Origin: Verrucomicrobiota bacterium | GTDB taxonomy: Bacteria > Verrucomicrobiota > Verrucomicrobiia > JABWAM01 | Direction of reading: 5' to 3' | DNA length: 42,452 nucleotides | Assembly: GCA_023269615.1 (NCBI GenBank) | Contig: JAHFSY010000024.1 | Span: 19,661-62,112, forward strand | Shown here: positions 7,953 through 22,669 of the stretch, piece after piece | Numbering within the stretch: position 1 is the stretch's first letter | How the letters are laid out: the number at the start of each line of letters is the position of its first letter | Notes under the pieces: generated by a model | What the model was told of the DNA's origin: nothing | The model's input: the letters and a program-made list of their open reading frames with translations, nothing else | The model's database searches: none | Translations under genes and position numbers: made by a program

Positions 7953-10145
7953 TTATTTTTTGTTGGCGTCCACAATTTTTGCAAGAATCTGTTCGGGGAC
8001 GCGCTCGAAGTGCGAGGGCTCCATTGAGTACGCGGCACGCCCCTTGCTGAGGGACCGGATGTCGGTTGCATAACCAAACATTTCCTCCAGTGGAACATTC
8101 GCATGAACAATGCACACGCCATCGGTGTTTTCAATGTTCTGAATCTTGCCTCGGCGACGGTTGAGATCGCCGATCAGGTCGCCCTGATACTCCTCGGGAG
8201 TGATCAACTCCACTTTCATGATCGGTTCCAGGATGATGCAGCCAGCCTTCTTCATCGCGTCCTTGAAAGCGAAAATACCGGCCATTTTGAACGCCAACTC
8301 GCTGGAATCCACGTCGTGATACGTTCCCTCCAGAATCTGCACCTTGACGTCCACAACCGGATAGCCAGCCACGACTCCAGCAAGAATCGCCTCCTCAACA
8401 CCTTCGATGGACGGCTTGATAAATTCCTTGGGAATGCTGCCGCCAACAACCTTGTCCTCGATCACGGCGCCGGAGCCGCGTTCACCCGGCTCGACGGAAA
8501 GAATCACATGCCCATACTGGCCCTTGCCGCCGGACTGGCGGATGAATTTTCCCTCGCCATCAGCCGGTTTGGTCAGCGTCTCACGATAGGCAATCTGCGG
8601 CTTGCCCGCGTTGGCCTCCACCTTGAATTCCCGGAACATGCGATCACGGATGATTTCCAAGTGCAGTTCCCCCATCCCATGAATGATCATCTGCCCGGTC
8701 TCCTCATCCGTTTTCATGCGGAAAGTCGGATCCTCTTCCGCCAGGCGCTGAAGGGCCTCGCCCATGCGTTCACGATCCGCCTTCGTCTTGGGCTCCACCG
8801 CCATCGAAATCACAGGCTCGGGGAATGAGGGCGGTTCCAGCATGATCGAAAAATCCTCATCACACAAAGTGTCACCGGTGGTGATGTTCTTGACACCCAC
8901 CAGGGCGGCGATGTCGCCAGAGTACACCACATCCACTTCCTCGCGCTTGTCGGCCTGGATCATCATTACCCGGCTCACGCGCTCACGCTTGTTGGTGCGC
9001 GGATTGTAAATCGTGTCGCCTTTGGCCAGCTTGCCGGAATAGACGCGGAAAAACACCAGCTTTCCCACATAGGGGTCGGTCCAAAGCTTGAAGGCCAGAG
9101 AGCAGAACTTGGCGGCATCATCCGGCTCGGCAGTCACCTTCTCCTCGCGGGCATCAGGATCAATACCAACCGCAGGGGGAATATCGAGCGGTGAGGGAAG
9201 ATAATCCACGACGGCATCCACCATGTTCTGCACGGCACGTTTTTTGAAGGCGGAACCGCACAGGACGGGGACGATCTGGATCTTGCACGTGAGACGACGC
9301 AATCCCTGCTTGAGAGCCTCGTTTGAAATTGGTTTTTCCTCGAGAAAAAGATTGCCAACTTCCTCGTCCTTGTCAGCCACAGCCTCGACGAGGTCCTGGC
9401 GCGCCTTCTTCGCCTTCTCCACCATGTCGGCAGGCACATCGGTGATCTGAAAGACCATGCCGTTGTTCTTCTCGTTTTCCTCTTCCTCAGGCCAGATGTA
9501 CGCCTTCTGGTTGACCACATCCACGATGCCGCGGAAATGCTCCGCCTGTCCAACCGGGAGCATGATGGGCCATGCGTTGGCGCGCAACTTGGTTCGCAAA
9601 TCATTCAACGCCTTGTCAAAATTTGCGCCCATGCGATCCATTTTATTGATGAACGCGATGCGCGGCACATTGTACTTGGTGGCCTGGCGCCAGACGGTTT
9701 CTGATTGCGGCTGCACACCCGCCACGGCGCAAAATACGGCGACGGCACCATCCAGCACACGGAGCGATCGTTCCACTTCCGCCGTAAAATCCACATGGCC
9801 TGGCGTATCGATGATGTTGACGCGGTGCTTGATGCCGGAAAAAAGCTTCGCCACACCCTCCTCCGGTTTCTGCGTCCAAAAACAGGTGGTCGCCGCCGAG
9901 GTGATGGTGATCCCCCGTTCGCGCTCCTGCTCCATCCAGTCGGTCACCGTGTTGCCGTCATCCACGTCACCGATCTTGTGAATCAGGCCGGTATAAAAAA
10001 GAATGCGCTCCGTCGTGGTCGTCTTGCCGGCGTCAATGTGCGCCGCAATGCCAATGTTGCGCGTCCGCTCAAGCGTGTAGGGGCGCTTCGGATCATTCGG
10101 GTTGCTCGCCTTGGCGGGCATGGGAGATGTGGCTGTTGCAGGCAT
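7953..10145 (-). CDS. fusA: Translation elongation factor G
   Basis: A 730-residue EF-G that catalyses ribosome translocation and, with RRF, recycling. GTPase motifs are AHIDAGKT at residues 35-42, DTPGHVDF, and NKMD after NVPRIAF, all intact. The protein is longer than the usual 690-705 residues, mainly through an N-terminal extension of about 20-25 residues ([13 protein letters not shown]) before the conserved [10 protein letters not shown]. The ATG at 10145 is chosen over GTG codons at 10151 and 10154 because AGGTGG, which forms the last two sense codons of rpsG, is a good ribosome-binding site 5 bases upstream. The rpsG stop lies between, a tight coupling. Confidence 0.97.
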   Translation of the reverse strand: MPATATSPMPAKASNPNDPKRPYTLERTRNIGIAAHIDAGKTTTTERILFYTGLIHKIGDVDDGNTVTDWMEQERERGITITSAATTCFWTQKPEEGVAKLFSGIKHRVNIIDTPGHVDFTAEVERSLRVLDGAVAVFCAVAGVQPQSETVWRQATKYNVPRIAFINKMDRMGANFDKALNDLRTKLRANAWPIMLPVGQAEHFRGIVDVVNQKAYIWPEEEENEKNNGMVFQITDVPADMVEKAKKARQDLVEAVADKDEEVGNLFLEEKPISNEALKQGLRRLTCKIQIVPVLCGSAFKKRAVQNMVDAVVDYLPSPLDIPPAVGIDPDAREEKVTAEPDDAAKFCSLAFKLWTDPYVGKLVFFRVYSGKLAKGDTIYNPRTNKRERVSRVMMIQADKREEVDVVYSGDIAALVGVKNITTGDTLCDEDFSIMLEPPSFPEPVISMAVEPKTKADRERMGEALQRLAEEDPTFRMKTDEETGQMIIHGMGELHLEIIRDRMFREFKVEANAGKPQIAYRETLTKPADGEGKFIRQSGGKGQYGHVILSVEPGERGSGAVIEDKVVGGSIPKEFIKPSIEGVEEAILAGVVAGYPVVDVKVQILEGTYHDVDSSELAFKMAGIFAFKDAMKKAGCIILEPIMKVELITPEEYQGDLIGDLNRRRGKIQNIENTDGVCIVHANVPLEEMFGYATDIRSLSKGRAAYSMEPSHFERVPEQILAKIVDANKK

Positions 10146-10147
10146 GG

Positions 10148-10621
10148 TCACCACCTCAAATGCGCGAACGCCTTGTTGGCCTGCGCCATCTTGTGAACAT
10201 CCTCGCGTTTTTTTACAGCGGCACCCTGTCCGTTGAACGCGTCAAAAATCTCATCCGACAGCGCCTTGGGCATGGACACACCCTTGCGCCCGTCGGCCAG
10301 GCGGACAAGCCATCGCATGGCGAGCGCAAGCTGGCGATCGCCGGAAACTTCCACGGGAACCTGGTACGTGGCGCCGCCCACACGCCGGGACTTCACCTCC
10401 ACGCGCGGCTTCACATTGTCGAGCGCCTTGGTCAACACATCCATCGGATCGCCCTTGTTGGCCTTCTCGCTGAGAAGATCGAACGCAGAATAAACGATGC
10501 GCTGGGCTGTGGACTTTTTGCCACGCCACATGATGGTGTTGATGAGACGGCTGACCACCGGGCTGTTATACCGGCTGTCGGGCTGGGTCTTGCGGCGGTC
10601 TGCTTGGCGGCGACGGGACAT
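10148..10621 (-). CDS. rpsG: 30S ribosomal protein S7
   Basis: A 157-residue protein, typical S7 length. Conserved blocks: [20 protein letters not shown], then [19 protein letters not shown] and [20 protein letters not shown]7 nucleates assembly of the small-subunit head and forms part of the E site. The end HLRW is encoded by bases that double as the fusA ribosome-binding site. It follows rpsL by 42 bases in the normal str order rpsL-rpsG-fusA. Confidence 0.98.
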   Translation of the reverse strand: MSRRRQADRRKTQPDSRYNSPVVSRLINTIMWRGKKSTAQRIVYSAFDLLSEKANKGDPMDVLTKALDNVKPRVEVKSRRVGGATYQVPVEVSGDRQLALAMRWLVRLADGRKGVSMPKALSDEIFDAFNGQGAAVKKREDVHKMAQANKAFAHLRW

Positions 10622-10663
10622 GGTTCAATTTCAAGGTTTAAATTTTTGGTGGAGCACTTCCGC

Positions 10664-11095
10664 TTATGCCTTCTTTGCAGCCTCGGCAGTGGGGGCAGCA
10701 GCAGGAGCCGCTTTCGCGCCGCCCGCCTTGGGCCTCTTGGCACCATATTTGGACCGGCTGCGACGACGGCCATCCACGCCCAGGGTGTCAAGCGTTCCGC
10801 GCACGATATGGTAACGCACGCCGGGCAAATCCTTTACGCGCCCGCCACGCACCATCACGATCGAGTGTTCCTGCAGGTTGTGACCCACGCCGCCGATGTA
10901 TCCCCACACCTCCGAACCATTTGTAAGCCTGACTCGCGCCACCTTGCGGAGTGCGGAGTTGGGTTTCTTGGGCGTCATCGTCTTCACCTGCAAACACACG
11001 CCCCGCCGCTGCGGGCAGTTGGAGAGCGCCGGCGATTTCGACTTGTACCGCACCTTCTGGCGGCCAAATCGAACGAGTTGATTGATGGTTGGCAT
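10664..11095 (-). CDS. rpsL: 30S ribosomal protein S12
   Basis: A 143-residue protein. [15 protein letters not shown] opens it, followed by [20 protein letters not shown] and [17 protein letters not shown], the decoding-centre loops. The lysine pair in TPKKPNS is the wild-type state at the position where streptomycin-resistance changes usually fall, so no such change is seen. The protein is about 20 residues longer than the common 124 because of an alanine/lysine tail after KYGAKRPKA. It starts 96 bases downstream of rpoC; a weak promoter-like pair (TTGCGC, 17 bases, TAAGCT) lies in that gap but is too poor to call. Confidence 0.97.
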   Translation of the reverse strand: MPTINQLVRFGRQKVRYKSKSPALSNCPQRRGVCLQVKTMTPKKPNSALRKVARVRLTNGSEVWGYIGGVGHNLQEHSIVMVRGGRVKDLPGVRYHIVRGTLDTLGVDGRRRSRSKYGAKRPKAGGAKAAPAAAPTAEAAKKA

Positions 11096-11191
11096 GTTGT
11101 TTTTTGGAAAAGAGCGGGGAGCTTAGCCATCCTGTGAATGAGGCGCAAGCGTAATTCTCTAAAACTGCCTGCGCGCAAACAGGTTATGCGA

Positions 11192-15338
<4,147 letters not shown>

Positions 15339-15346
<8 letters not shown>

Positions 15347-18300
15347 CGGAACTCACTCCATTGTTTTGCACCTGGACGTCTAGCCCAAGGCACTGCATTT
15401 CTTTCATCAACACGTTGAAGGATTCAGGAATCCCCGCCTGCAGGGAATTATCCCCCTTGACGATGGACTCGTAGGTGCGCGTGCGGCCCGCCACGTCGTC
15501 ACTCTTGACGGTGAGCAGTTCCTGCAACGCGTTCGCGCATCCGTAAGCTTCCATGGCCCACACTTCCATTTCTCCGAAGCGCTGTCCGCCGTACTGCGCC
15601 TTGCCGCCCAACGGCTGCTGGGTGACGAGCGAGTAAGGCCCGACCGCGCGCGCGTGAATCTTGTCCGCCACCAAATGGCCGAGCTTCATCATGTAGATGT
15701 AGCCGACCACGATTTCCTGGTCGAATGGCTCGCCCGTGCGGCCGTCATGCAAACCCACCTTCCCATGTTCCGGCAGGCCCGCTTCTTTCATGTATTTGCG
15801 AATCTGCTCTTCCTTGATGCCATCAAAGACCGGCGTGGCCACGCGAAATCCTAGAATCCGTGCAGCCCAACCCAAATGCGTCTCGAGCACCTGCCCCACG
15901 TTCATGCGCGAAGGCACGCCGAGCGGATTGAGCACGATTTCCACGGGTGTTCCATCAGCAAGGAACGGCATGTCATTCTCGGGCACAATCTTTGCAATCA
16001 CGCCCTTGTTGCCATGGCGACCCGCCATCTTGTCGCCCACGCTCAGCTTGCGCTTGCTGGCGACATAAACCTTCACCTGCTTGATGATGCCGGGATCCAC
16101 TTCATCACCGCTCTCAAGACGATCGATGTTCTGCTGGTGCTCCATCTCAAGGTCGAGAAATTTCTTCTCGAACGCACTGATGATCTCACGGATCTTGATG
16201 CGGATCGGGCTCGGGTCAATTTCAATGTGATCATACACGCTCGCCAGCTTGCGCAGCAGTGTTTTCGTGATCTTGCGGTTGGCCGGAATGATGATCTCGC
16301 CCGTCTCGGCGTTCACCACGTCCAGCGGAATTTTTTCACCGAGCAGGATGTTGCTCAACGCCTCCGTCAACTCCTCGCGCAACTCCGTCGTGCGTTTCAC
16401 GTAATCATCCTTCAACGCCTTCAGCTGACGACGACTCTCGGTCGGCGTGAGCTTCGAGCGGTTGACCTCTTTCTTTCCAGAAACCTTCACATCCATCACG
16501 ATGCCGTATGTTCCACTGGGCACCGTGAGCGAAGTATCCTTCACGTCGGCCGCCTTTTCGCCAAAGATCGCGCGCAACAGGCGCTCTTCGGGCGCCAGTT
16601 CCGTCTCGCTCTTGGGTGTGATTTTTCCAACGAGAATGTCGCCAGGTTTGACTTCCGCCCCAATTCTCACCACGCCGTCCACACCGAGATTCTTCAACGC
16701 TTCCTCGCCCACGTTCGGTATGTCCCGCGTGATTTCCTCGGGCCCAAGTTTCGTGTCGCGGGCGCCGATTTCGAATTCGTCAATGTGAATGCTGGTATAA
16801 ACATCCTCCTTCACGATTTTTTCACTGATCATGATGGCATCCTCGAAGTTATAGCCATTCCAGGGCATGAACGCCACGAGCACGTTGCGACCCAGGGCCA
16901 GTTCTCCGCCATCAGTGCACGGTCCGTCTGCGAGGACCTGCCCCTTCTTCACCGTATCGCCACGCTTTACAATCGGGCGCTGGTTCACGCATGTGCCCGC
17001 GTTGGAACGCATGAATTTGCGCAGTTCGTACACGTAAATCTCCTCGTCGGGATCGGTCTTGAGCTTCTTTTTCGTCTCGGGAATCTTGCCATCCTTCGTC
17101 ACCACGATCTGCTGGGCCGTAACCGAGGCCACCTTGCCGCCATGTTCCGACAGAATCAGGATCTTGGAATCACGCGCGACGCGGCCCTCCAGCCCGGTGC
17201 CCACCACGGGCGCCTCAGGCTGCAATAATGGTACGCCCTGTCGTTGCATGTTCGAGCCCATCAATGCGCGGTTCGCGTCGTCATGTTCAAGGAATGGAAT
17301 CAGCCCGGCGGCCACCGAAACGAGCTGCTTCGGCGACACGTCCATGTAATCCACCTTGGACGGCTCCACTTCAAGGAAGTCCCCTTTGAAGCGCACGCTG
17401 ACTTTCGGCCCGACAAGTTTGGAATGGGAATCCACCACGGCATTTGCCTGCGCCACCACATACTTCTCCTCCTGGTCGGCTGTGAGATAATCCACCTTTT
17501 CCAGGACACGACCGTTCTCCACCTTGCGATACGGTGTCTCGATGAAACCAAATTCGTTGATTCGCGCAAACGTGCTCAACGAGGAAATGAGGCCGATGTT
17601 CGGGCCTTCGGGTGTCTCGATCGGGCAGATGCGCCCGTAATGGCTCGGATGCACGTCTCGAACCTCAAAGCCGGCGCGGTCACGGCTCAAGCCGCCGGGC
17701 CCAAGCGCGCTCAGGCGGCGCTTGTGCGTCAGCTCCGAGAGCGGATTCGTCTGGTCCATGAACTGCGAGAGCTGGCTCCGTCCAAAGAAATCACGCACCA
17801 CCGCGGAAAGGGCCTTCGGGTTCACCAGCTTCTGCGGCGTCATGGACTCGATGTTCGTGTCGAACAACGTCATGCGCTCCTTCACCAGCCGCTCCGTGCG
17901 GTCCAGGCCCACGCGACACTGGTTGGCAAGCAACTCGCCCACGGTCCGCACGCGGCGGCTGCCGAGATGGTCGATGTCATCCACCGACCCCTCGCCCTTG
18001 CGCAGCGTGATGAGATACTTCATCGAGGCGATCAGGTCGTCGTTGGTGATCACCCGAAGGTTCGGGTCATCGGTGCCATGATCGGATTTGCGTCCGGGGA
18101 AAAGTTTCTGGTTGATCTTGTACCGGCCCACGCGACCGAGATCGTAACGCTTCGGATCAAAGAACGTTCGCTTGATCAATGCCCGCGCGTTGGCCACCGT
18201 GGGTGGATCGCCGGGACGCAGGCGACGGTAGATATCCTTGAGTGCTTCCTCCTCATTGCGGGCGGGATCCTTCTTCAGCGACTTGATGATCACGCCATCG

Positions 18301-19142
18301 TCCACTGAAGTGTCCACCACCTTCACCTTGTCAATCTTGAGATCAAGCATCTGCCGCACGATGATCTTCGAAAGCGGCTCGAAGGCGCGCACCACGACAA
18401 GGCTTTTCTCCGTGTCGAGCACATCCTCGATCAAAACCTTGTTGGCCAGCGTCTCCTCATCCATGTCCTTGCGCAGCTTGAGCTCCGAAATGGTGTAGAA
18501 CAGCTTGATGATGTCCAGTTCCTTCTCGTAACCAATGGTGCGCAGGAAGGTGGTCGCCAGGAACTTGCGGCGGCGGCGGCGGCGGTCGAGATAAATGTAA
18601 AGCAGGTCGTTGGTGTCGAACTGCACCTCGAGCCACGATCCGCGGTCGGGGATGATCCGGAACGAATACAACGTCTTGCCATTGGGATGGATCGTCTCCT
18701 CAAAGCAGATGCCGGGCGAGCGATGCAGCTGGCTCACGATCACGCGCTCCGCCCCGTTGATCACGAATGTGCCTTGCTCGGTCATCAGCGGCACTTCGCC
18801 CATGTAAACTTTCTCCTCCTTCGACTGCTTGTGCCCTTCGTGATCCTCGGTAAGGCGGAAAGTCACATGCAAAGGTGCAGCGTAGGTGATGCCCTCGCGG
18901 ATGCAATCGAGCCATGACTGCTTGGTGTCGCCCATTTCATAACGGACAAAATTAAGGACCGTCTTCCCATCGTAGCTCTCGATCGGAAACACCTCGCTGA
19001 ACACCGCCTGGAGCCCCACGTTCTTCCTCTTGTCCACGGGGATGTTTGACTGCAGAAATTCCGTGTAGGAATGATTCTGCATCTCGATGAGGTTCGGCGG
19101 GTCAATGACCTCCACCACTTTCCCGAAATGAGTGCGTTCCAT
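15339..19142 (-). CDS. rpoB: DNA-directed RNA polymerase subunit beta
   Basis: A 1267-residue beta subunit. It opens [19 protein letters not shown], the usual region before the first lobe. The rifampicin pocket reads [20 protein letters not shown] and [19 protein letters not shown], the susceptible wild-type pattern. Later catalytic-core motifs include [39 protein letters not shown] and the C-terminal [20 protein letters not shown] clamp region. The gene is preceded by a 156-base spacer with a strong hairpin after rplL and runs directly into rpoC with an eight-base overlap. Confidence 0.98.
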
Positions 19143-19243
19143 GTCGTGTTCCGTTTGGTTGCTGTCTTGTCTGAGGGGTTAACTGGCTCTGTCATCCGAT
19201 GCAATTCACCACGTTCATCACTGGCTCTTCTGCCGTCTGGGAA

Positions 19244-19275
19244 ATCCCCCGCGCGCGGATCGTGGCGCGGGGGAT
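19244..19275 (-). promoter_or_regulatory. Strong hairpin in the rplL-rpoB spacer, possible attenuator or processing site
   Basis: On the transcribed strand an 11-base arm (ATCCCCCGCGC) pairs perfectly with its complement across a 10-base loop. There is no T-run after it, so it is not a standard intrinsic terminator. In E. coli the same spacer holds a partial terminator and an RNase III site that sets the ratio of L7/L12 to RNA polymerase; a similar role here is inference from position. Confidence 0.55.
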
Positions 19276-19298
19276 CCCAAACCTTGAACGGCCTTCCG

Positions 19299-19676
19299 TT
19301 ACTTGATCTCGACCTTGGCGCCTGCGCCTTCGAGCTTCTTCTTGATCTCTTCGGCTTCTTCCTTGGTCGCGCCTTCTTTCACGGTCTTCGGGGCGCCTTC
19401 CACCATGTCCTTGGCCTCCTTCAAGCCGAGCGTCGTGACGCTACGGACTTCCTTGATCACCGCGATCTTGTTGGGGCCGGCTTCCTTGAGAACCACGTCG
19501 AATGCCGTCTTGGCCTCGGCTGCGGGAGCCGCAGCGCCGCCACCACCAGCAGCCGCAACAGCCGCGGGAGCGGCCGCGCTGACACCCCAGCTTGCCTCGA
19601 GTTCCTTCACAAGCCCGGCCATCTGTAAAACGGTGAGCGAGCCGAGTTGATCTATCAATGCTTTGTTGTCTGACAT
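19299..19676 (-). CDS. rplL: 50S ribosomal protein L7/L12
   Basis: A 125-residue stalk protein. The N-terminal dimerisation helix ([11 protein letters not shown]) is followed by an alanine/glycine hinge around residues 35-55 and the C-terminal factor-binding domain with [20 protein letters not shown] and [19 protein letters not shown]. The stalk recruits and activates EF-Tu, EF-G and the other translational GTPases. It lies 134 bases downstream of rplJ; that spacer contains a GC-rich palindrome (CCGCGGCCGCGG) of unknown role. It precedes the rplL-rpoB hairpin spacer. Confidence 0.97.
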   Translation of the reverse strand: MSDNKALIDQLGSLTVLQMAGLVKELEASWGVSAAAPAAVAAAGGGGAAAPAAEAKTAFDVVLKEAGPNKIAVIKEVRSVTTLGLKEAKDMVEGAPKTVKEGATKEEAEEIKKKLEGAGAKVEIK

Positions 19677-19810
19677 ATATGTTTCCTTGGTTTCATCGGA
19701 ATCCGCGGCCGCGGAATCATTTCACCCCAAAAGCCATCGGGGACGATGAGTTGCCGGTTGAGTTTATTCTGTTTCGATCCGCCATCATTGGCGAAATTGG
19801 TTTGAAAAAT

Positions 19811-20323
19811 TCAGGCTGCCTTTTCTGATTTTGCCTTCAGCACCTGCACCAGTTGCGATGCGGGCGTGTTCATCAGGCGCACGAACTGCGAGGCCGGCGC
19901 CGAGAGCACGCCGAGCAGCTGCGCCATGAGAACCTCGCGCGAGGGCAGGTCGGCAATCATTTCGATCTCGACCTGGCTCAACACCGCGTTGTCCAGGATG
20001 CCCCCCTTGATCTTCGGTTTTTTGAATTCCTTGTTGAATGTTTTTAAAACGCTTGCAGCCGCAGCCACATCCTTGTCTCCATACACGATCGCCGTCGGCC
20101 CCAGCAGGGCGCCGTTGAGGTCGGGAAGCTTCAACTCCTTCAGGGTGATGCGCAAAAGGCTGTTCTTCACCACCATCGCCCGGGCGTTGGCCTTCGCCAG
20201 ACGACCCCGCAACTCGGAGAAGCCACTCACGGTCAGTCCCGTGAAATCCGTGAGGATCACATAGGGCGACTTCTCGATCCGTCCCTTGATTTCATTTGCA
20301 ATGGATGTTTTTTCGCTACGCAT
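19811..20323 (-). CDS. rplJ: 50S ribosomal protein L10
   Basis: A 170-residue protein with the L10 pattern: IEKSPYVILTDFTGLTVSGF, then RAMVVKNSLLRITLKELKLP and LLGPTAIVYGDKDVAAAASV. The C-terminal helix (MNTPASQLVQVLKAKSEKAA) carries the docking sites for L7/L12 dimers. In E. coli the L10-L12 complex represses its own translation by binding a leader; the 94-base A/T-rich spacer upstream could hold such a site but I see no clear fold. It is followed by rplL, as in the standard rplKAJL order. Confidence 0.96.
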   Translation of the reverse strand: MRSEKTSIANEIKGRIEKSPYVILTDFTGLTVSGFSELRGRLAKANARAMVVKNSLLRITLKELKLPDLNGALLGPTAIVYGDKDVAAAASVLKTFNKEFKKPKIKGGILDNAVLSQVEIEMIADLPSREVLMAQLLGVLSAPASQFVRLMNTPASQLVQVLKAKSEKAA

Positions 20324-20417
20324 AAAAATAAATGAAGAATGAATGAATGAGGAATCCTGGTTTATTTCGGACGTCTGTTTGAAATTCTTAATTCTTCATT
20401 TTCAATTTTTAATTTGT

Positions 20418-21110
20418 TCAGGCCGCCATGAATTCCCTGATGTCCACCTTCACCCCGGGACTCATGGTTGTCGAAAGAGTGCAGCTCTCCAGATACATCC
20501 CCTTCGCGCTGGAAGGACGCGCTTTCACCACCGCTTCGATCACCGCACGGGCGTTGTCCAGGATCTGGATCTCCTCAAACGAAGCTTTCGCCACCGAAAT
20601 GTGCAGGTTCGCGCTTTTGTCCAATTTGAACTCCACCCGCCCCGCTTTCAATTCCTTCACCGCCTTTGCAAGATCATCGGAAACCGTGCCGGTTTTCGGG
20701 TTGGGCATCAGCCCCTTTGGCCCCAGCTCCTTGCCCAGCTTGCGCACTTCCTGCATCGTGTCGGGCGTCGCAATGGCAACGTCAAAATCAAACCAGCCGC
20801 CCTTGATCTTCGTGATCATGTCCTTGTACCCCACATGCTCGGCGCCTGCGGTCTTTGCCGCAGTTGCCTGCGTTCCCTCAGCAAACGCAAGAATGCGCAC
20901 CTTCTTGCCGGAACCATGAGGCAAAGGCACCGTGCCGCGCACCATCTGGTCCGATTGCTTCGGATCCACGCTGAGCTTGATCGCGAGGTCCACCGACTCG
21001 TCAAACTTTACGCGGGGAAATTTCTTCAGCACAACCACAGCCTCCTTCAAGGCATAGAGCTTGCCGGATTCCACCACCTTCAGCGCTTCTTTGATTCGTT
21101 TGCTGGGCAT
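20418..21110 (-). CDS. rplA: 50S ribosomal protein L1
   Basis: A 230-residue protein of standard L1 length: FDESVDLAIKLSVDPKQSDQ, MVRGTVPLPHGSGKKVRILA and GPKGLMPNPKTGTVSDDLAK are family signatures. L1 forms the mobile stalk that guides deacylated tRNA from the E site, and in E. coli it represses the rplKA message. The gene starts 20 bases after rplK. The leader has no Shine-Dalgarno sequence, so it may rely on coupling to rplK. The C-terminal end VDIREFMAA is shorter on charged residues than in enterobacteria. Confidence 0.97.
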   Translation of the reverse strand: MPSKRIKEALKVVESGKLYALKEAVVVLKKFPRVKFDESVDLAIKLSVDPKQSDQMVRGTVPLPHGSGKKVRILAFAEGTQATAAKTAGAEHVGYKDMITKIKGGWFDFDVAIATPDTMQEVRKLGKELGPKGLMPNPKTGTVSDDLAKAVKELKAGRVEFKLDKSANLHISVAKASFEEIQILDNARAVIEAVVKARPSSAKGMYLESCTLSTTMSPGVKVDIREFMAA

Positions 21111-21130
21111 AATGCGAATGATCTAAAATT

Positions 21131-21556
21131 TCAGTCCACCACGTCGATCCCCATTGAGCGCGCGGTCCCGGCGATCGTGCGATAGGCAGCTTCCTCGCTG
21201 CCGCAATTCATGTCCTTGGATTTCTTGGCCACGATTTCCATGATCTGCTTGCGCGTCACCTTCCCCACCTTGTTGCGGTTGGGCTGGCCGCTCGCCGTGG
21301 CAATGTTTGCAGCCTTCTTCAGGAGGATGGGCGCCGGAGGCGACTTGGTGATGAACGTGAATGTCTTGTCCTTGTATACCGTGATCACCACCGGCAGCAC
21401 TTCGCCCGCCTGCTTTTGGGTCGCGGCATTGAACTCCTTGCAAAATCCCATGATGTTCACGCCGTGCTGCCCCAACGATGGCCCCACGGGAGGCGCCGGG
21501 TTGGCCTGCCCCGCCGGGATCTGTAACCGAATTGTTCCTGTAACTTCCTTTGCCAT
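21131..21556 (-). CDS. rplK: 50S ribosomal protein L11
   Basis: A 141-residue protein of invariant L11 length: [20 protein letters not shown] and [18 protein letters not shown] form the N-terminal domain with the proline-rich thiostrepton-contact loop, and [19 protein letters not shown] belongs to the rRNA-binding C-terminal domain. L11 makes the GTPase-associated centre with 23S rRNA and is needed for RelA activation. The start follows AAAATTTTTATG with no Shine-Dalgarno sequence. It lies 58 bases downstream of nusG. Confidence 0.98.
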   Translation of the reverse strand: MAKEVTGTIRLQIPAGQANPAPPVGPSLGQHGVNIMGFCKEFNAATQKQAGEVLPVVITVYKDKTFTFITKSPPAPILLKKAANIATASGQPNRNKVGKVTRKQIMEIVAKKSKDMNCGSEEAAYRTIAGTARSMGIDVVD

Positions 21557-21614
21557 AAAAATTTTATTGTCGTTCTGTGTTCACTTCATTCTGTTATTCC
21601 GAAATCCGAAATCG

Positions 21615-22175
21615 TCAGGCTTTCTCCACCTGCCAGAATTCCAGTTCCACCGGCGTCGAGCGTCCAAAAATGGAAACCGACACTTTCAGCTTGCCCTTCT
21701 CCTGGTCCACTTCCTCCACCACGCCCGTCATCCCCTTGAACGGACCATCATTCACGTTCAGCGTCTCCCCACGCTCAAAGTTCACCTTCGGCACCACCTT
21801 GTCCTCGCGGTCGTGAATCTGTGCCAGGATGCTGTCCACCTCCTCCTTGCGCAACGGGATCGGCCGGTCGCCACCCACGAACTTCAAGATCCCCGGCGTC
21901 TCCCGGATAAAATACCACGAGCGCTCGTTCAACTGGTTCTTCTCATCCACCAGGTCCATGTTGATCAAAATGTATCCCGGAAAAAATTTTCGCGTCGTCG
22001 TCGCCCGCTTGCCGCGCTTCACCTCCTCCACCCTCTCCGTCGGAATCAACACCTGGTGGATCAAATCCCCCATCTCCTCGCGCGCCTTGCGCTTCTCAAT
22101 GCTGTCCTGAACCTTCTGCTCCTGCCCCGGCAGACAGTGAAGCACATACCATTGCGATGTCGTCGTTGCTGCCAT
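21615..22175 (-). CDS. nusG: Transcription termination/antitermination factor NusG
   Basis: A 186-residue protein. The NGN domain starts QWYVLHCLPGQEQKVQDSIE and includes KFFPGYILINMDL; the C-terminal KOW domain shows GPFKGMTGVVEEVDQEKGKL. NusG suppresses polymerase pausing and bridges to S10 or Rho. The ATG at 22175 is preferred over the in-frame TTG at 22190, because GAGGAA lies at the right distance before it and this start clears the secE stop by 11 bases. It sits in the standard secE-nusG-rplK order. Confidence 0.96.
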   Translation of the reverse strand: MAATTTSQWYVLHCLPGQEQKVQDSIEKRKAREEMGDLIHQVLIPTERVEEVKRGKRATTTRKFFPGYILINMDLVDEKNQLNERSWYFIRETPGILKFVGGDRPIPLRKEEVDSILAQIHDREDKVVPKVNFERGETLNVNDGPFKGMTGVVEEVDQEKGKLKVSVSIFGRSTPVELEFWQVEKA

Positions 22176-22186
22176 GGCTTCCTCGC

Positions 22187-22378
22187 TCAAACAAACACCT
22201 GCGTCACCTTGCTGATCACGTAATCCGTGGCAAAAATAAACACTCCCAGGATCGCCATGGTGGCCACCACCACCACGGTGGACTCACGCAACTCTTCCCA
22301 CGAAGGACGCGTGCACTTGGCGATCTCCTCCTTTACCTCCCGGAAAAACCCCTTCACCTTTACGATTGCATTGTTCAT
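22187..22378 (-). CDS. secE: Preprotein translocase subunit SecE
   Basis: A 63-residue protein with one membrane segment at about residues 36-58 (VVVVATMAILGVFIFATDYV), preceded by the conserved amphipathic helix FFREVKEEIAKCTRPSWEEL. This is the short single-span SecE form; it clamps SecY in the inner-membrane translocon. It lies 39 bases downstream of tRNA-Trp and directly before nusG, the common tRNA-Trp-secE-nusG arrangement. Confidence 0.96.
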   Translation of the reverse strand: MNNAIVKVKGFFREVKEEIAKCTRPSWEELRESTVVVVATMAILGVFIFATDYVISKVTQVFV

Positions 22379-22417
22379 CGAACGGCTTCCTGTTATTTTG
22401 CGTCAAATCCCCTGAAG

Positions 22418-22493
22418 TGGCACGGCAGGAGGGACTCGAACCCCCAACCGACGGTTTTGGAGACCGTAACTCTACCAATTGAGCTACTGCCGT
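22418..22493 (-). tRNA. tRNA-Trp (anticodon CCA)
   Basis: The minus strand folds into a full cloverleaf: acceptor ACGGCAG pairs with CTGCCGT, a D arm GCTC/GAGT, an anticodon stem ACGGT/ACCGT around loop CTCCAAA, a T arm GGGGG/CCCTC with loop TTCGAGT, discriminator G and an encoded CCA end. The anticodon CCA reads UGG. It lies in the rpmG-secE gap, so it is released from the long transcript by processing. Confidence 0.97.
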
Positions 22494-22505
22494 GTTGCTC
22501 TCTGT

Positions 22506-22661
22506 TTATTTTTTCTCCCGATGCACGATGTGCTTGCCACACCACTTGCAGAACTTCTTGAGTTCCACCCGCTCGCTCCCCTGTTCCTTCTTGTTGCGAG
22601 TGGAAGTGTAGTTCAGCCTCTTGCACTCGGTGCACGCTAGCTGGATGAATTCGCGGGCCAT
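22506..22661 (-). CDS. rpmG: 50S ribosomal protein L33, zinc-binding type
   Basis: A 51-residue protein in the gap between tuf and tRNA-Trp. It reads [18 protein letters not shown], then [18 protein letters not shown] and [14 protein letters not shown]. Cysteines 10, 13, 38 and 41 make the CxxC-CxxC zinc site of the cysteine-containing L33 class, and NYTSTRNK is the family signature. The ATG at 22661 is 8 bases after the tuf stop. L33 lies near the E site of the large subunit. tuf-rpmG-tRNA-Trp-secE-nusG is a common bacterial order. Confidence 0.95.
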   Translation of the reverse strand: MAREFIQLACTECKRLNYTSTRNKKEQGSERVELKKFCKWCGKHIVHREKK

Positions 22662-22669
22662 AAGTCACA

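Noticed and set aside
11096..11191. Promoter before rpsL (TTGCGC, 17 bases, TAAGCT)
   Set aside because: Only three of six bases match in each box; spacing alone is not enough.
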